Origin: DASSJM01 sp036280655
GTDB taxonomy: Bacteria > Actinomycetota > UBA4738 > HRBIN12
Direction: 5' to 3'
Assembly (NCBI GenBank): GCA_036280655.1
Contig: DASUQI010000058.1
Coordinates: 11,727 to 75,726, forward strand
Length of the DNA stretch: 64,000 nt
The notes beneath the pieces were generated by a model that saw only the letters and a list, made by a program, of their open reading frames with translations, did not search any database and was not told where the DNA came from. A program made the position numbers and the translations under genes. Below, piece by piece: positions 51,719-60,102 of the stretch; position 1 is the stretch's first letter; every line of letters begins with the position of its first letter.

Positions 51719-52170
51719 CTCCGTGGTGGTGGCGGCTGGTTCGGAGGCCCGGCCGGCGGGGGCGGAGGGGCCTGTAGCCCGGTCGAACCCGCCGCGGCGG
51801 AGTCCCAGACCCGGTTCAGGTGCTCCTGCACGTACGCGGCCATCCCGATCATGATCAGGATGCCGAGGATCACGACGAGCGCCGGCGAGATCTGCGACGC
51901 GAGCCCGCGCTGCTCCTGCATCCGCACGATGTGGTTCGCGGTGTTGTAGTAGGCGATGAACGGCGGAACGATCAGCAGGAGGCCGGGGAACACCGCGAGG
52001 ACCGACCGGCTCGGGCTGATCGTCTGGTCGCCGGTGTATCGCTGGATCTCCTCGTTGACCTTGTAGAACCAGTAGAGCCCGTAGATCCCGAGCGTGATGA
52101 GCACGAGGCCGAGCACGACGAGCGGGCTCCGCTTCGGGTAGGTCTGTCCCTGGATCGTGACGGTTTCCAT
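51715..52170 (-). CDS. DUF4234 membrane protein
   Basis: A 151-residue protein with three helices (LVVLGLVLITLGIYGLYWFY, SVLAVFPGLLLIVPPFIAYY and ALVVILGILIMIGMAAYVQE) and a Pro-rich tail (APPPPPAGPPNQPPPP), matching DUF4234: YPKRSPLVVLGL, LGIYGLYWFYKVNEEI and the NTANHIVRMQ segment. Role unknown. ATG 52170 follows GAGGGGG; a TTG two codons earlier is unlikely. It ends on the convergent citrate synthase stop. Confidence 0.85.
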   Translation of the reverse strand: METVTIQGQTYPKRSPLVVLGLVLITLGIYGLYWFYKVNEEIQRYTGDQTISPSRSVLAVFPGLLLIVPPFIAYYNTANHIVRMQEQRGLASQISPALVVILGILIMIGMAAYVQEHLNRVWDSAAAGSTGLQAPPPPPAGPPNQPPPPRS

Positions 52171-52201
52171 CGCCAACCCCCTCGGTCCGAACCGTCGGAG
52201 T

Positions 52202-53128
52202 CTAGTCGCGTCCGCCGACCGGGCGGGGGAACAGCCCGGCGCCCTCGATCACGTGCCGAACGACCCGCTCGCGGCCGAGCCCCATCACGTGGACGCCCGA
52301 GATCCCCGGGATCTCGCGGAGGCCGGTGACGATCTCGACGCACTGCGCGGTGCCGACGACCTCCGACTCGGAGCCGGCCGCCTCGAGCGCCTCGATCATC
52401 GCGTCCGGGACCGAGACGCCCGGCAGATGCTCGTTCATGTACCGGGCCTGCTTCGACCCGCGGAGCGGCGCGACACCAACGAGGACGGCCGCCCGCTCGA
52501 AGACCCCGCGAGCCCGCACGACCTCGGCCCACCGGACGATCGCGTCCAGGTCGTAGGTGATCTGCGTGATCACGAAGTCGGCCCCGGCGTCGAGCTTGGC
52601 CTCGAGTCGTCTCGCGTCGTACACCTCGACGAGCGGGGTGTCCGACACGCCGACGAAGTACGAGGGGGCCGGGTCGACCTCCTGACCTGACGGCAGTCGG
52701 TGCTCGTCGCGGAGCGTCCGGGCGAGCGAGATCAGCTCGAGCACCGTGAGGTCGTGCACCGCGCCCGCGGACGGCTCGTCGCCCACCGAGACGGGATCGC
52801 CGGTGAGCGCGAAGAGGTTCCGCGCGCCGAGCGCCCAGGCGCCGAGCAGATCGCCGGCCAGCGCGAGCCGGTTCCGGTCGCGGACCGTGAGCTGCACCGT
52901 GGGCTCGAGGCCGGCACGGGCGACGGCCGCCACGCCCGCGAGCGGCGACATGTGGGCGCTCGCGACCGGGTTGTCGGTGACGTTGACGGCGTCCGCGTAG
53001 CCCACGAGCTCACGGGCCTGCTGGTCGAGTGGGGTCGGGTCCGCGGACCTCGGCGGGACGACCTCGGAGGTGACGCAGAACTTCCCGGCGCGGACGAGCG
53101 CCTCGAGGCCGCTCGCGGCCGGGCTCAC
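52202..53128 (-). CDS. metF: Methylenetetrahydrofolate reductase
   Basis: FAD enzyme reducing 5,10-methylene-THF to 5-methyl-THF for methionine synthesis. The 308 residues follow the bacterial MetF pattern: SEVVPPRSADPTPL with the catalytic Glu region, YADAVNVTDNPVASA, QLTVRDRNRLALAGDLLGAWALG, NLFALTGDPVSVGD with the FAD Asp, AGADFVITQITYDLDAI and the GVHVMGLGRE ending. The GTG 53128 overlaps the folD stop (GTGA), a natural folate operon. The sequence is more divergent than E. coli MetF and its electron donor is unknown; some actinobacterial forms accept other partners. Confidence 0.9.
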   Translation of the reverse strand: MSPAASGLEALVRAGKFCVTSEVVPPRSADPTPLDQQARELVGYADAVNVTDNPVASAHMSPLAGVAAVARAGLEPTVQLTVRDRNRLALAGDLLGAWALGARNLFALTGDPVSVGDEPSAGAVHDLTVLELISLARTLRDEHRLPSGQEVDPAPSYFVGVSDTPLVEVYDARRLEAKLDAGADFVITQITYDLDAIVRWAEVVRARGVFERAAVLVGVAPLRGSKQARYMNEHLPGVSVPDAMIEALEAAGSESEVVGTAQCVEIVTGLREIPGISGVHVMGLGRERVVRHVIEGAGLFPRPVGGRD

Positions 53129-53991
53129 CGTTGGTCCGAGAGCTGTTCGGCCGCCGTGACCGTGTTGAGCAGGAGCATCGCGGTGGTCATCGGGCCGACG
53201 CCCCCGGGGACCGGGGTGATCATGCCCGCGACCTCCTTCACGTCCTCGAAGTTCACGTCGCCGACGAGCCCGTGCTCGGTGCGGTGCACGCCGACGTCGA
53301 CGACGACCGCGCCCGGCTTCACCATGTCGGCCGTGATGAGCTGCGCCCGGCCCGTGGCCGCGACGAGGATGTCGGCGCGGCGAGTGTGCGAGGCGAGGTC
53401 TCGGGTCTTGATGTGACAGACGGTGACCGTCGCGTTGCCGCGGATCCAGTCCTGCGCGAGGAGGATCGAGAGCGGCGCGCCGACGAGGTCGCCGTAGCCG
53501 GCCACGACGATCTCGGCGCCCTCGAGCTCGACGCCCGAGCGCAGCAGCAGCTCGACGATCCCGTACGGCGTGGCCGGCGGGAACGACGGCTCGCCGCGGA
53601 CCATCAGCCCCACGTTCAGCGGGTGCAGCCCGTCCACGTCCTTGCCCGGATCCATCGTCGTCTGAACCGCGAGCTCGCTGATGTGTTTCGGGAGCGGGAG
53701 TTGGACGATGATCCCGTGGATCTCCGGGTCTCGGTTGAGGCGTCGGATCGTGGCCAGGAGCTCGCCCTCGGTCACGAACGCCGGCAGGTCCACCTGCTCC
53801 GAGCGCATCCCGACCTCCGAGCACGCCTTGTGCTTGGCGCCCAGGTAGATCCGGGAGGCCTCGTCGTCGCCGACGAGCACGGCGGCGAGCCCCGGCTGCG
53901 CCCCACGGTCAACGAGCGCCATCGCGCGCTCGGCCACCTGGGCCTTGACCTGGGCGGCGATCGCGCGGCCGTCGATGATCGTGGCGGTCAC
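53125..53991 (-). CDS. folD: Methylenetetrahydrofolate dehydrogenase/cyclohydrolase, variant NADP site
   Basis: Interconverts 5,10-methylene-, methenyl- and 10-formyl-THF. The 288 residues are full length with the catalytic Lys in SRIYLGAKHKACSEVG, PLPKHISE, the folate loop KDVDGLHPLNVG and the cap GVGPMTTAMLLLNT. The dinucleotide loop reads GYGDLVGAPLS where most FolD have GRSxIVGxP, so both residues that usually contact the NADP phosphate are changed. NAD preference is a possible consequence. First gene of a folD-metF operon. ATG 53991. Confidence 0.92.
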   Translation of the reverse strand: MTATIIDGRAIAAQVKAQVAERAMALVDRGAQPGLAAVLVGDDEASRIYLGAKHKACSEVGMRSEQVDLPAFVTEGELLATIRRLNRDPEIHGIIVQLPLPKHISELAVQTTMDPGKDVDGLHPLNVGLMVRGEPSFPPATPYGIVELLLRSGVELEGAEIVVAGYGDLVGAPLSILLAQDWIRGNATVTVCHIKTRDLASHTRRADILVAATGRAQLITADMVKPGAVVVDVGVHRTEHGLVGDVNFEDVKEVAGMITPVPGGVGPMTTAMLLLNTVTAAEQLSDQR

Positions 53992-54045
53992 GAGCGGGAA
54001 TCCTATCGGCGGAACGTCGCACAGTGGCGAAAGCGGCGACGCCCG

Positions 54046-54660
54046 TCACGCCGTCGCGATCACCCAGAGCGCCCATTCGCTCTCATCGAAGACCTCCTCG
54101 GCCTGCTCGATGTCGAACCCTGCGTCGCGCACGAGCCTCCGGCTGGTCGCAGCGTCGAAGTGGCTCCAGGACATCGGGGCGCCGAAGAAGTCCTCCTCGA
54201 GGTCCTCGGGGCTGTCGCTCGTGCCGAGTGTCCCGGCGAACAGACCCCCGGGGCGAAGCCACACATGCACGTTCGACAGGACCGACGCGTGTCGGTCCCT
54301 CTGCACGTGGATCAGCGTCCAGAAGGCCACCACCGCGTCGAACGAACCCGGCTCGAACGCGACGTCCGCCATGTCGGCCCGGACGAGCAGGGCCTGTGGG
54401 GCGTTCGCCCGCGCGAGGGAGAGCTGGACCGCCGATCGGTCGAGCGCGACGACGCGCGCCCTTCGGCCGAGCTCCGCGGAGACCAGGCCCGCGCCGCACC
54501 CGAGGTCGAGAACCCGTCCGCCATCCGGGACGCGCGCGACGATGCCGTCGAGGAACGAGCGGAAGTAGGTCTCCGGACCGCGGTTCGCCCGGACGACCTC
54601 GGCGTACCGCTCCGCGATCGCGTCGTATCCGCGTTCCACACGGCGATGCAGGTCGTCCAC
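54046..54660 (-). CDS. SAM-dependent methyltransferase (class I, type 11)
   Basis: A 204-residue methyltransferase. N-terminal helix YDAIAERYAEVVRANRG, SAM site GGRVLDLGCGAGLVSAELGR followed by the acidic VVALDRSA, then ADMADVAFEPGSFDAVVAFWTLIHV and LRPGGLFAGTLGTS. The C-terminal DAATSRRLVRDAGFDIEQAEEV suggests a bioconversion like that of UbiE/ubiquinone-type enzymes, but acceptor unknown. GTG 54660 lies 5 nt after the purH stop, so it may ride on the purine operon transcript. Confidence 0.86.
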   Translation of the reverse strand: MDDLHRRVERGYDAIAERYAEVVRANRGPETYFRSFLDGIVARVPDGGRVLDLGCGAGLVSAELGRRARVVALDRSAVQLSLARANAPQALLVRADMADVAFEPGSFDAVVAFWTLIHVQRDRHASVLSNVHVWLRPGGLFAGTLGTSDSPEDLEEDFFGAPMSWSHFDAATSRRLVRDAGFDIEQAEEVFDESEWALWVIATA

Positions 54661-54665
54661 GCCGG

Positions 54666-56210
54666 TCAGTGGCGGAAGTGGCGCCGGCCGGTGACCACGA
54701 CGCTCATCCCGCGAGCCTCGGCGACCGCGAGCACCTCGTCGTCGCGGATCGACCCGCCCGGATGGATCACGGCCGTCACGCCCGCGTCGGCCGCGACCTC
54801 GACCGCGTCGGGGAACGGGAAGAAGGCGTCGCTCGCCATCACCGAACCCTTCGCCCGGTCGCCCGCCTTGCGGGCCGCGATGAAGGCGGCGTCCACGCGC
54901 GACATCTGGCCCGCCCCCACGCCCACGGTCGCCAGGTCCTCCGCGAACACGATCGCGTTCGACTTGACCCGCATCGACACGATCCACGCGAACCGGAGGT
55001 CCCGCCATTCGTCCACGGAAGGTGCTCGCGACGACACGACCTCCGACGCGCCCGCCGCCTCCGGCGCCGCGTCGCGATCCTGCACGAGCGCCCCGCCCGG
55101 GAGCACGCGGACGTCGAGGCCCCCGACGACCGGGAGCGCGGCCTCGACGACCCGAAGCCCCTTCCGCGCGCCGAACGCCTCGAGTGCCGCATCGCTGAAC
55201 GCGGGCGCCACCACGACCTCGGTGAACACCTCGGCCATCGCGGCCGCGGTCGCCTCGTCCACCTCGCGGCCGAACGCCACGATGCCCCCGAACGCACTCA
55301 CCGTGTCCGACTCGAACGCGGCGGCGTACGCCTCCGCGGGCGTGCCAGCGACCGCGGCACCGCACGGGTTGTTGTGCTTCACGATCACGGCCGCGGTCCC
55401 GAGCGGGGCGAGATCGCCGGCGAGCGTGAGCGCCGCGTCCACGTCGAGCCAGTTGTTGAACGACATCTCCTTGCCCTCGACGAGGATCCTCGCTCCCGCG
55501 AGCACGCCGGGCCCCGACGCGTCCGCGTAGAGCGCGCCGCGCTGATGCGGGTTCTCGCCGTACCGCAGGTCCGCGGACTTCTCGAGCGCCGAACCAACGA
55601 ATGATGGGAGGGCGCCCTCGGTCGAGCCGAACCAGCTCGCCACGGCGGCGTCGTACGCGGCCGTGTGCGCGAATGCCTCGGACGCGAGCTCGCGCCGCAG
55701 CTCGAGCGACACCCCGCCTTCCGAGCGCAGCGCCGAGACCACCGCGTCGTAGCGTTCCGGACGAACGACGACCGCGACCGACGCGAAGTTCTTCGCGGCG
55801 GCTCGAACCATCGCCGGCCCCCCGATGTCGATCTTCTCGATCACGTCGTCTTCGTCCGCGCCGCTCGCCACGGTCTCGCGGAACGGGTAGAGGTTCACGA
55901 CGACGAGGTCGAACGGCTCGATCCCCTGGTCGGCGAGCTCGGCCTCGTGCGCGGGCTTGCGGCGGTCGGCCAGGATCCCCGCGTGGATCTTCGGATGCAG
56001 GGTCTTCACGCGTCCGTCGAGCATCTCAGGGAACCCCGTGACGTCCTCGACGGAGACCACCGGGACGCCGGCCTCGCGGAGCGCCGCCGCGGTCCCGCCC
56101 GACGACACGAGCTCGACGCCGAGCTCGTGCAGCCCGCGGGCGAGGTCGACGACGCCGTCCTTGTCGAAGACGGCGAGCAGCGCCCGGCGGACCGGCCTGA
56201 CGTCGCTCAC
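54666..56210 (-). CDS. purH: AICAR transformylase/IMP cyclohydrolase
   Basis: Final two steps of IMP synthesis. The 514 residues are full length. Cyclohydrolase N-terminus: RRALLAVFDKDGVVDLARGLHELG, ELVSSGGTAAALREAG, GRVKTLHPKIHAGILADR with the AICAR Lys. Transformylase half: LRYGENPHQRGALYA, KEMSFNNWLDVDAAL, IVKHNNPCGAAV with the catalytic His, and FFPFPDAVEVAADAGVTAVIHPGGSIRDDEV. It overlaps the purN stop by 4 nt. It uses 10-formyl-THF, as supplied by the nearby folD product. ATG 56210. Confidence 0.95.
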   Translation of the reverse strand: MSDVRPVRRALLAVFDKDGVVDLARGLHELGVELVSSGGTAAALREAGVPVVSVEDVTGFPEMLDGRVKTLHPKIHAGILADRRKPAHEAELADQGIEPFDLVVVNLYPFRETVASGADEDDVIEKIDIGGPAMVRAAAKNFASVAVVVRPERYDAVVSALRSEGGVSLELRRELASEAFAHTAAYDAAVASWFGSTEGALPSFVGSALEKSADLRYGENPHQRGALYADASGPGVLAGARILVEGKEMSFNNWLDVDAALTLAGDLAPLGTAAVIVKHNNPCGAAVAGTPAEAYAAAFESDTVSAFGGIVAFGREVDEATAAAMAEVFTEVVVAPAFSDAALEAFGARKGLRVVEAALPVVGGLDVRVLPGGALVQDRDAAPEAAGASEVVSSRAPSVDEWRDLRFAWIVSMRVKSNAIVFAEDLATVGVGAGQMSRVDAAFIAARKAGDRAKGSVMASDAFFPFPDAVEVAADAGVTAVIHPGGSIRDDEVLAVAEARGMSVVVTGRRHFRH

Positions 56211-56830
56211 GTAGGCTCACTCTCGAGCACGCGGACGCGCCGGCCGTCCACCACCAGCCGGCCCTCGGCGATCGCGCGGACGGCAGCGGGGAGCAGGCGG
56301 TGCTCCGCCTCGTGGACCCTCGCCTCGAGCGCGTCCCAATCGTCGTCCGGCTCGACCCGCACGGGCTCCTGGAACACGATCGGGCCGTGGTCGACCTCCT
56401 CGTCGACCAGGTGCACCGTCACACCGGTCACCTTCGACCCCCACGCGAGCGCATCGGCGACGGCGCTCGTGCCGGGGAACGCCGGCAGGAGCGCCGGATG
56501 GACGTTCACGAGCCGGCCGTCGAACGCCCCCACGATCTCGGGCCCGACGACCCGCATGAACCCGGCGAGGGCGACGATCTCGATCTCCTGCGCGCGCAGG
56601 AGATCGAGGACCGCAAGGTCGAACGACGCACGGTCGTCGAACGCGACGGGGTCGACGTGCACGGCCCCAACGCCGCGCGCCCGAGCGCGTGCGAGCGCCC
56701 CGGCGTCCGCGCGATCGCTGAGGACCATCACGATCCACGGGCCGACGACCGGGTCGTCGAGGAGCGCCTGGACGTTCGTCCCTTCACCGGAGGCGAGCAC
56801 CGCGACCCGGGGGTCCGTCACGCTGCGCAC
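56207..56830 (-). CDS. purN: Phosphoribosylglycinamide formyltransferase
   Basis: Formylates GAR with 10-formyl-THF. The 207 residues show AVLASGEGTNVQALLD (GAR loop), IEIVALAGFMRVVGPE, VNVHPALLPAFPGTSAV with the catalytic Asn and His, and DEEVDHGPIVFQEPV with the catalytic Asp. GTG 56830, or GTG three codons inside; both fit. First gene of purN-purH. In mycobacteria the same pair lies near sucC-sucD and PerM, as here. Confidence 0.94.
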   Translation of the reverse strand: MRSVTDPRVAVLASGEGTNVQALLDDPVVGPWIVMVLSDRADAGALARARARGVGAVHVDPVAFDDRASFDLAVLDLLRAQEIEIVALAGFMRVVGPEIVGAFDGRLVNVHPALLPAFPGTSAVADALAWGSKVTGVTVHLVDEEVDHGPIVFQEPVRVEPDDDWDALEARVHEAEHRLLPAAVRAIAEGRLVVDGRRVRVLESEPT

Positions 56831-56890
56831 GCTACGGACGGCCCGGCAACGGTGTCAAACGTGGTCCGCCCCAACGGTACGCTGTCCGTC

Positions 56891-57496
56891 GTGCCGGGCG
56901 ACGACCGACCTGTTAAGGGACTCGAACGGTGCTCGCGTCACCCGGCCGCTCCCGGCGTCGCGCGGTGCGACGGATGCGGACGCCCGATGTGCCTGGCATG
57001 CGCGACGCCGGTCCGCGGACAGGTGTTCGGCGCCGAGTGCCTGGGCGACGTGCTCGGATCCGACGCCCCTTCCGAGCTCGAGGACGGCGCACGGGCCCCC
57101 GACGCGCGCATCAGGACGATCGGGCGGATCGGGTTCGCGGCCGCGGTCCTCGCGACCGCGCTCCCGTGGAGCCGCTTCGGCCCCGGCTCCGAGGCGTTCG
57201 GGGCGTGGGGCCAGACGGCGTGGTGGTCGATGGTCGCCGGGGTCGCGGCGATCGCGGGGCTCACGCTCACGCTCGCCCAGCTGCGGCCGAGTCTCCGGGC
57301 GCCCCGATGGGACGCGGTGGCGGCTGCGCTCGGCGCGGTCGTGGCGCTCGCCGCCCTCGTCGCGGTCCTGTTCCCGCCGGCCTTCTCCCGGCCCTGGCTC
57401 GGCCCCTGGGTGGCCGTGGCCGCCGGCGTGGTCGCGTGTGGCGCGTCGGTCGTCGCGGGACGGACGGTCGGGCAGCCCGCCGACATCGGGATCTGA
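56891..57496 (+). CDS. Membrane protein with N-terminal B-box-type zinc finger
   Basis: A 201-residue protein. Residues about 10-50: Cys/His-rich module CSRHPAAPGVARCDGCGRPMCLACATPVRG-like (quoted in pieces: CSRHPAAPGVARCDGC and PMCLAC), the B-box-type zinc finger seen in many actinobacterial membrane proteins, often rhomboids. The rest is four hydrophobic helices but without rhomboid GxSG and His. A zinc-binding, membrane role of unknown kind. GTG 56891 is the first start after the divergent purN gene. Region to the next gene has a candidate promoter. Confidence 0.75.
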   Translation: MPGDDRPVKGLERCSRHPAAPGVARCDGCGRPMCLACATPVRGQVFGAECLGDVLGSDAPSELEDGARAPDARIRTIGRIGFAAAVLATALPWSRFGPGSEAFGAWGQTAWWSMVAGVAAIAGLTLTLAQLRPSLRAPRWDAVAAALGAVVALAALVAVLFPPAFSRPWLGPWVAVAAGVVACGASVVAGRTVGQPADIGI

Positions 57497-57534
57497 CCCG
57501 CTCGTGCAGGGAACCCAACGGATCCGCCAAGCAG

Positions 57535-57563
57535 TTGACTCTCCCTTCCGCCCGGTGTTCGAT
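57535..57563 (+). promoter_or_regulatory. Candidate sigma-70-type promoter
   Basis: TTGACT at 57535-57540 and TTCGAT at 57558-57563 are 17 nt apart, 85 bp before the four-helix membrane gene. The -35 box is good; the -10 box is weak. Supported by pattern only. Confidence 0.3.
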
Positions 57564-57647
57564 AGGCGCCGACCCGGGCGTCCACGAGCACACGAGCACG
57601 CGTGACGCCCGTCATCGTGGCTCGGGGAAGCCCGGAAAGGAGCGTGG

Positions 57648-58136
57648 ATGTCCCAGGCCAAAGGGTTCGACATGTCGAAGGTGTCGACGGCGAGCAAGAT
57701 CCTGCTGATCGCCGGCGTGCTCTACATCATCGACCTCTTCCTTCCCTGGCAACGGGTGTGCATCGACCTCGGACTCGATCTCCCAGGAACGTGCGCGTCG
57801 GCGAGCGGCGCCTCAGGCATCGGCGTGCTGAACCTGCTGCTCGCGATCGCCCTGGTCGCGTGGGAGGGGATGGCCGTCGGCGGGGTCGAGGTCAACGCGC
57901 CGAAGGCCCTGATCAGCGCGGCCTTGGCCGGCCTGATCGTCGCGTTCACGATCCTCAAGATCATCGTCGACAGCGAGTCGCTGTACCTGTTCGCGTGGAT
58001 CGGCATCATCCTCGCGCTCGTGATCGGCTACGGCGGCTGGATGCGCTGGCAGGAGCATCAGGCGGCCGGCGGCGGAGGCTTCGGCGGGGGCACTGCACCT
58101 CCCCCACCGCCGAGCGACACCGGCCCCACCGTCTAG
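57648..58136 (+). CDS. Four-helix membrane protein, unknown
   Basis: A 162-residue protein with four helices (ILLIAGVLYIIDLFLPWQ, IGVLNLLLAIALVAWEGMAV, ALISAALAGLIVAFTILKIIV and LFAWIGIILALVIGYGGWM) and a Gly/Pro-rich tail ending TAPPPPPSDTGPTV. Two Cys in the first loop (VCIDLG, GTCAS) may form a disulfide. GGAAAGGAG precedes ATG 57648. Near the sucCD-PerM-purNH block, mycobacteria have a membrane gene (Rv0954); a relation is possible but not shown. Followed by a perfect terminator hairpin. Confidence 0.78.
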   Translation: MSQAKGFDMSKVSTASKILLIAGVLYIIDLFLPWQRVCIDLGLDLPGTCASASGASGIGVLNLLLAIALVAWEGMAVGGVEVNAPKALISAALAGLIVAFTILKIIVDSESLYLFAWIGIILALVIGYGGWMRWQEHQAAGGGGFGGGTAPPPPPSDTGPTV

Positions 58137-58151
58137 ACCGACCCGAACGTC

Positions 58152-58181
58152 CACGAGGCCCGGCTCCGGCCGGGCCTCGTG
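58152..58181 (+). terminator. Perfect 13-bp hairpin terminator
   Basis: CACGAGGCCCGGC (58152-58164), loop TCCG, GCCGGGCCTCGTG (58169-58181), starting 16 nt after the stop of the four-helix membrane gene; followed by CGTTCTCC, with few U. Strongest terminator candidate in the window. Confidence 0.8.
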
Positions 58182-58220
58182 CGTTCTCCCACGCGGCGAC
58201 GCGGCGTAGCATGCTCGGGC

Positions 58221-58790
58221 ATGAAGACGTGCCCGTACTGCGCCGAGGAGATCCAAGACGAGGCGATCAAGTGCCGCTTCTGCGGGAGCATGCTCGCGGG
58301 CGCCGAGCTCCCCGGGCCGCCGGGCGGAACCGACGAGGCCCTGCAGTTCACTCACTCCGGCCGCCGTTTCCTGCTCGGCTACGGCCAGGACTTCTTCGGT
58401 ATCTGGGATCGGCAGGGCGGGCAGGGCCCGGTATCCAGATTCCCCAGGACCGACCAGGGCTGGCGGGAGGCCTGGCTCGCCTTCTCCTCCGAGGAGCCCG
58501 AGAGCGCGGAGGTCGGGATGCTCGGGACGCCGGCGACGGTGGGCGCGCCCGCCCCCGCGGCGCCCGGCTCCGCACGAGCCCCGCTCACGGCCGGGTTCCC
58601 GCGGCGCCGCGTGAGCGGAGCCTGGTGGCTCCTCCCGATCTTCATGGGATGGCTCGGCGGGCTGATCGCTTGGCTGGTGAACAAGGACGTCGACCCGCGG
58701 ATGGCTCGCGCGATGCTCATCACGGGGATCGTCGTCAGCGTGCTCCTCGTGGTGTTCCTGCTCCCGGCGTACCGGGACGCGGGCGTCTGA
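58221..58790 (+). CDS. Zinc-ribbon membrane protein
   Basis: A 189-residue protein. N-terminal zinc ribbon MKTCPYCAEEIQDEAIKCRF, then CGS (CPYC-x10-CRFC), a soluble middle (FLLGYGQDFFGIWDRQGG, then EAWLAFSSEEPES), and two C-terminal helices (LLPIFMGWLGGLIAWLV and MLITGIVVSVLLVVFLLP). This ribbon is typical of proteins with DUF2510 or similar actinobacterial membrane proteins, but the middle has no known domain. ATG 58221 is the evident start. Its last 56 nt are antisense to the end of the PerM-like gene. Confidence 0.8.
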   Translation: MKTCPYCAEEIQDEAIKCRFCGSMLAGAELPGPPGGTDEALQFTHSGRRFLLGYGQDFFGIWDRQGGQGPVSRFPRTDQGWREAWLAFSSEEPESAEVGMLGTPATVGAPAPAAPGSARAPLTAGFPRRRVSGAWWLLPIFMGWLGGLIAWLVNKDVDPRMARAMLITGIVVSVLLVVFLLPAYRDAGV

Positions 58791-60102
58791 GGGACGCGCC
58801 GACCGTCGCGGCGCCGATCGCACCGCCGGCGACCCCCCACATCGTCGCGAGGACCGCTCCCCAGAGGGGCTCGGGCCCGAACCACAGGCTCCCGCCCGAT
58901 CCCTCGATCAGCGTCGACCCGTAGGACACCGTGACGATCGAGAGGGCCGATGCCACGGCGACGAGCCCACCGAAGACGAGGCCGCTCGCGGCGCCGATCG
59001 GCATCGCCGCTCTGCGGGCGACGCCGTGGCGCCTCGCCGCCGCGCGGCCGCCGAGCACCGTCGCGACCGCCGGCACCAACAGGAACAGGAAGTAGCCGGG
59101 AGGCGCCCGCCCGTAGACCACGCCCGGCTGCTGCGGGGGCGCGGGGACCCCGGCGACGAGGGGCTCCAGCATCCGCTCGAGCCCATGGGGGAATCGGCCG
59201 TAGCAGAGCAGGTCTCCCTCGGGTCCGCCGCGGACCACGTCGCACCGGCCCAGCGCGGGGACGAGCGTCCACATCGCCTGGTTCGGCGCGACCGCGAGGT
59301 GGTGGCCGAGGGCCACCGCGCCCGCCCCGGGCCGCTCGAACACGGTCCGGTAGTACCTCGCGGTCGAGGGCGTGAACACCGCGACCACGTCGTCCGGCTG
59401 GACGACGCCCGCGACGAACAGCCCGGCGAGCGAGAGCACGACCGCGATCGCGAACATCCGCAACCCGCCGGCCGCCGCCGCCCCGACCGCGCTCGCGCGC
59501 CGGTCGGAGGCCCGATGCCGGCACCACGACCACAGGCCGCCGGCCGCCCCGGCGACCGCCGAGATGCCGAACGGGAGCAGCAGCGCCTGCCACGGCGCCA
59601 GCCGGACGCCGACCGTGCCCGAGACGAACGCCCCGAGACGCACCGGCGCCTCGATCTCGACGACGAGCGCTACGAGGAACACCGGGACCGCGTAGCTCAG
59701 CGCGACGAGCGTGCCCGCGAGCACGCGATCGCCGAGTCCGCCGCCCGCGCGGTCGGCCACCGCGCGCCCCCCACCGAACACGAGCCAGATCGCGAGCGCG
59801 GTGACCGACAGCAGCGCGATCCCGATCTCGACGGTCGTCACGCCGCTCGGTGGGAGGTTCGGCAGCGGGACCGCCCGGAGGTCGATCTCGCCCTCGATCA
59901 CGACCGGGACGTGGTGGAACGGACCGACGTACAGGAGGCCGAGGCGGAGGGCGTCGACGAGCCCGATGCGGAGGCCGGCGAGCGACCCCGCGAGCGCGGC
60001 GGCGATCCCCACCGCCGCGACGGCGAGGAACGCGAGCGCGCCCCGGGCGAGGGCGAACGACCAGACGGCGGGGGCGGCGGGCCGGTCCCGGCCCGGGGTC
60101 AC
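58735..60102 (-). CDS. DUF6350/PerM-like polytopic membrane protein
   Basis: A 455-residue protein with about ten hydrophobic segments, for example LAFLAVAAVGIAAALAGSLAG, LLSVTALAIWLVFGGGRAV and AVVLSLAGLFVAGVV. Its position, start overlapping the sucD stop (GTGA) and near purN-purH, is that of the mycobacterial cell-division protein PerM (Rv0955, DUF6350). Sequence similarity is not evident by eye beyond membrane layout, so the assignment is by synteny. The 220-residue region with Cys (LGRCDVVRGGPEGDLLCYGRF) between helices may be extracytoplasmic. Confidence 0.65.
   Translation of the reverse strand: MTPGRDRPAAPAVWSFALARGALAFLAVAAVGIAAALAGSLAGLRIGLVDALRLGLLYVGPFHHVPVVIEGEIDLRAVPLPNLPPSGVTTVEIGIALLSVTALAIWLVFGGGRAVADRAGGGLGDRVLAGTLVALSYAVPVFLVALVVEIEAPVRLGAFVSGTVGVRLAPWQALLLPFGISAVAGAAGGLWSWCRHRASDRRASAVGAAAAGGLRMFAIAVVLSLAGLFVAGVVQPDDVVAVFTPSTARYYRTVFERPGAGAVALGHHLAVAPNQAMWTLVPALGRCDVVRGGPEGDLLCYGRFPHGLERMLEPLVAGVPAPPQQPGVVYGRAPPGYFLFLLVPAVATVLGGRAAARRHGVARRAAMPIGAASGLVFGGLVAVASALSIVTVSYGSTLIEGSGGSLWFGPEPLWGAVLATMWGVAGGAIGAATVGASLRRPRPGTPGAGTPRGAR

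Noticed and set aside
52171..54045. B12 or other riboswitch in front of metF/folD
   Set aside because: Gaps are under 60 bp and show none of the conserved boxes I could recognise.
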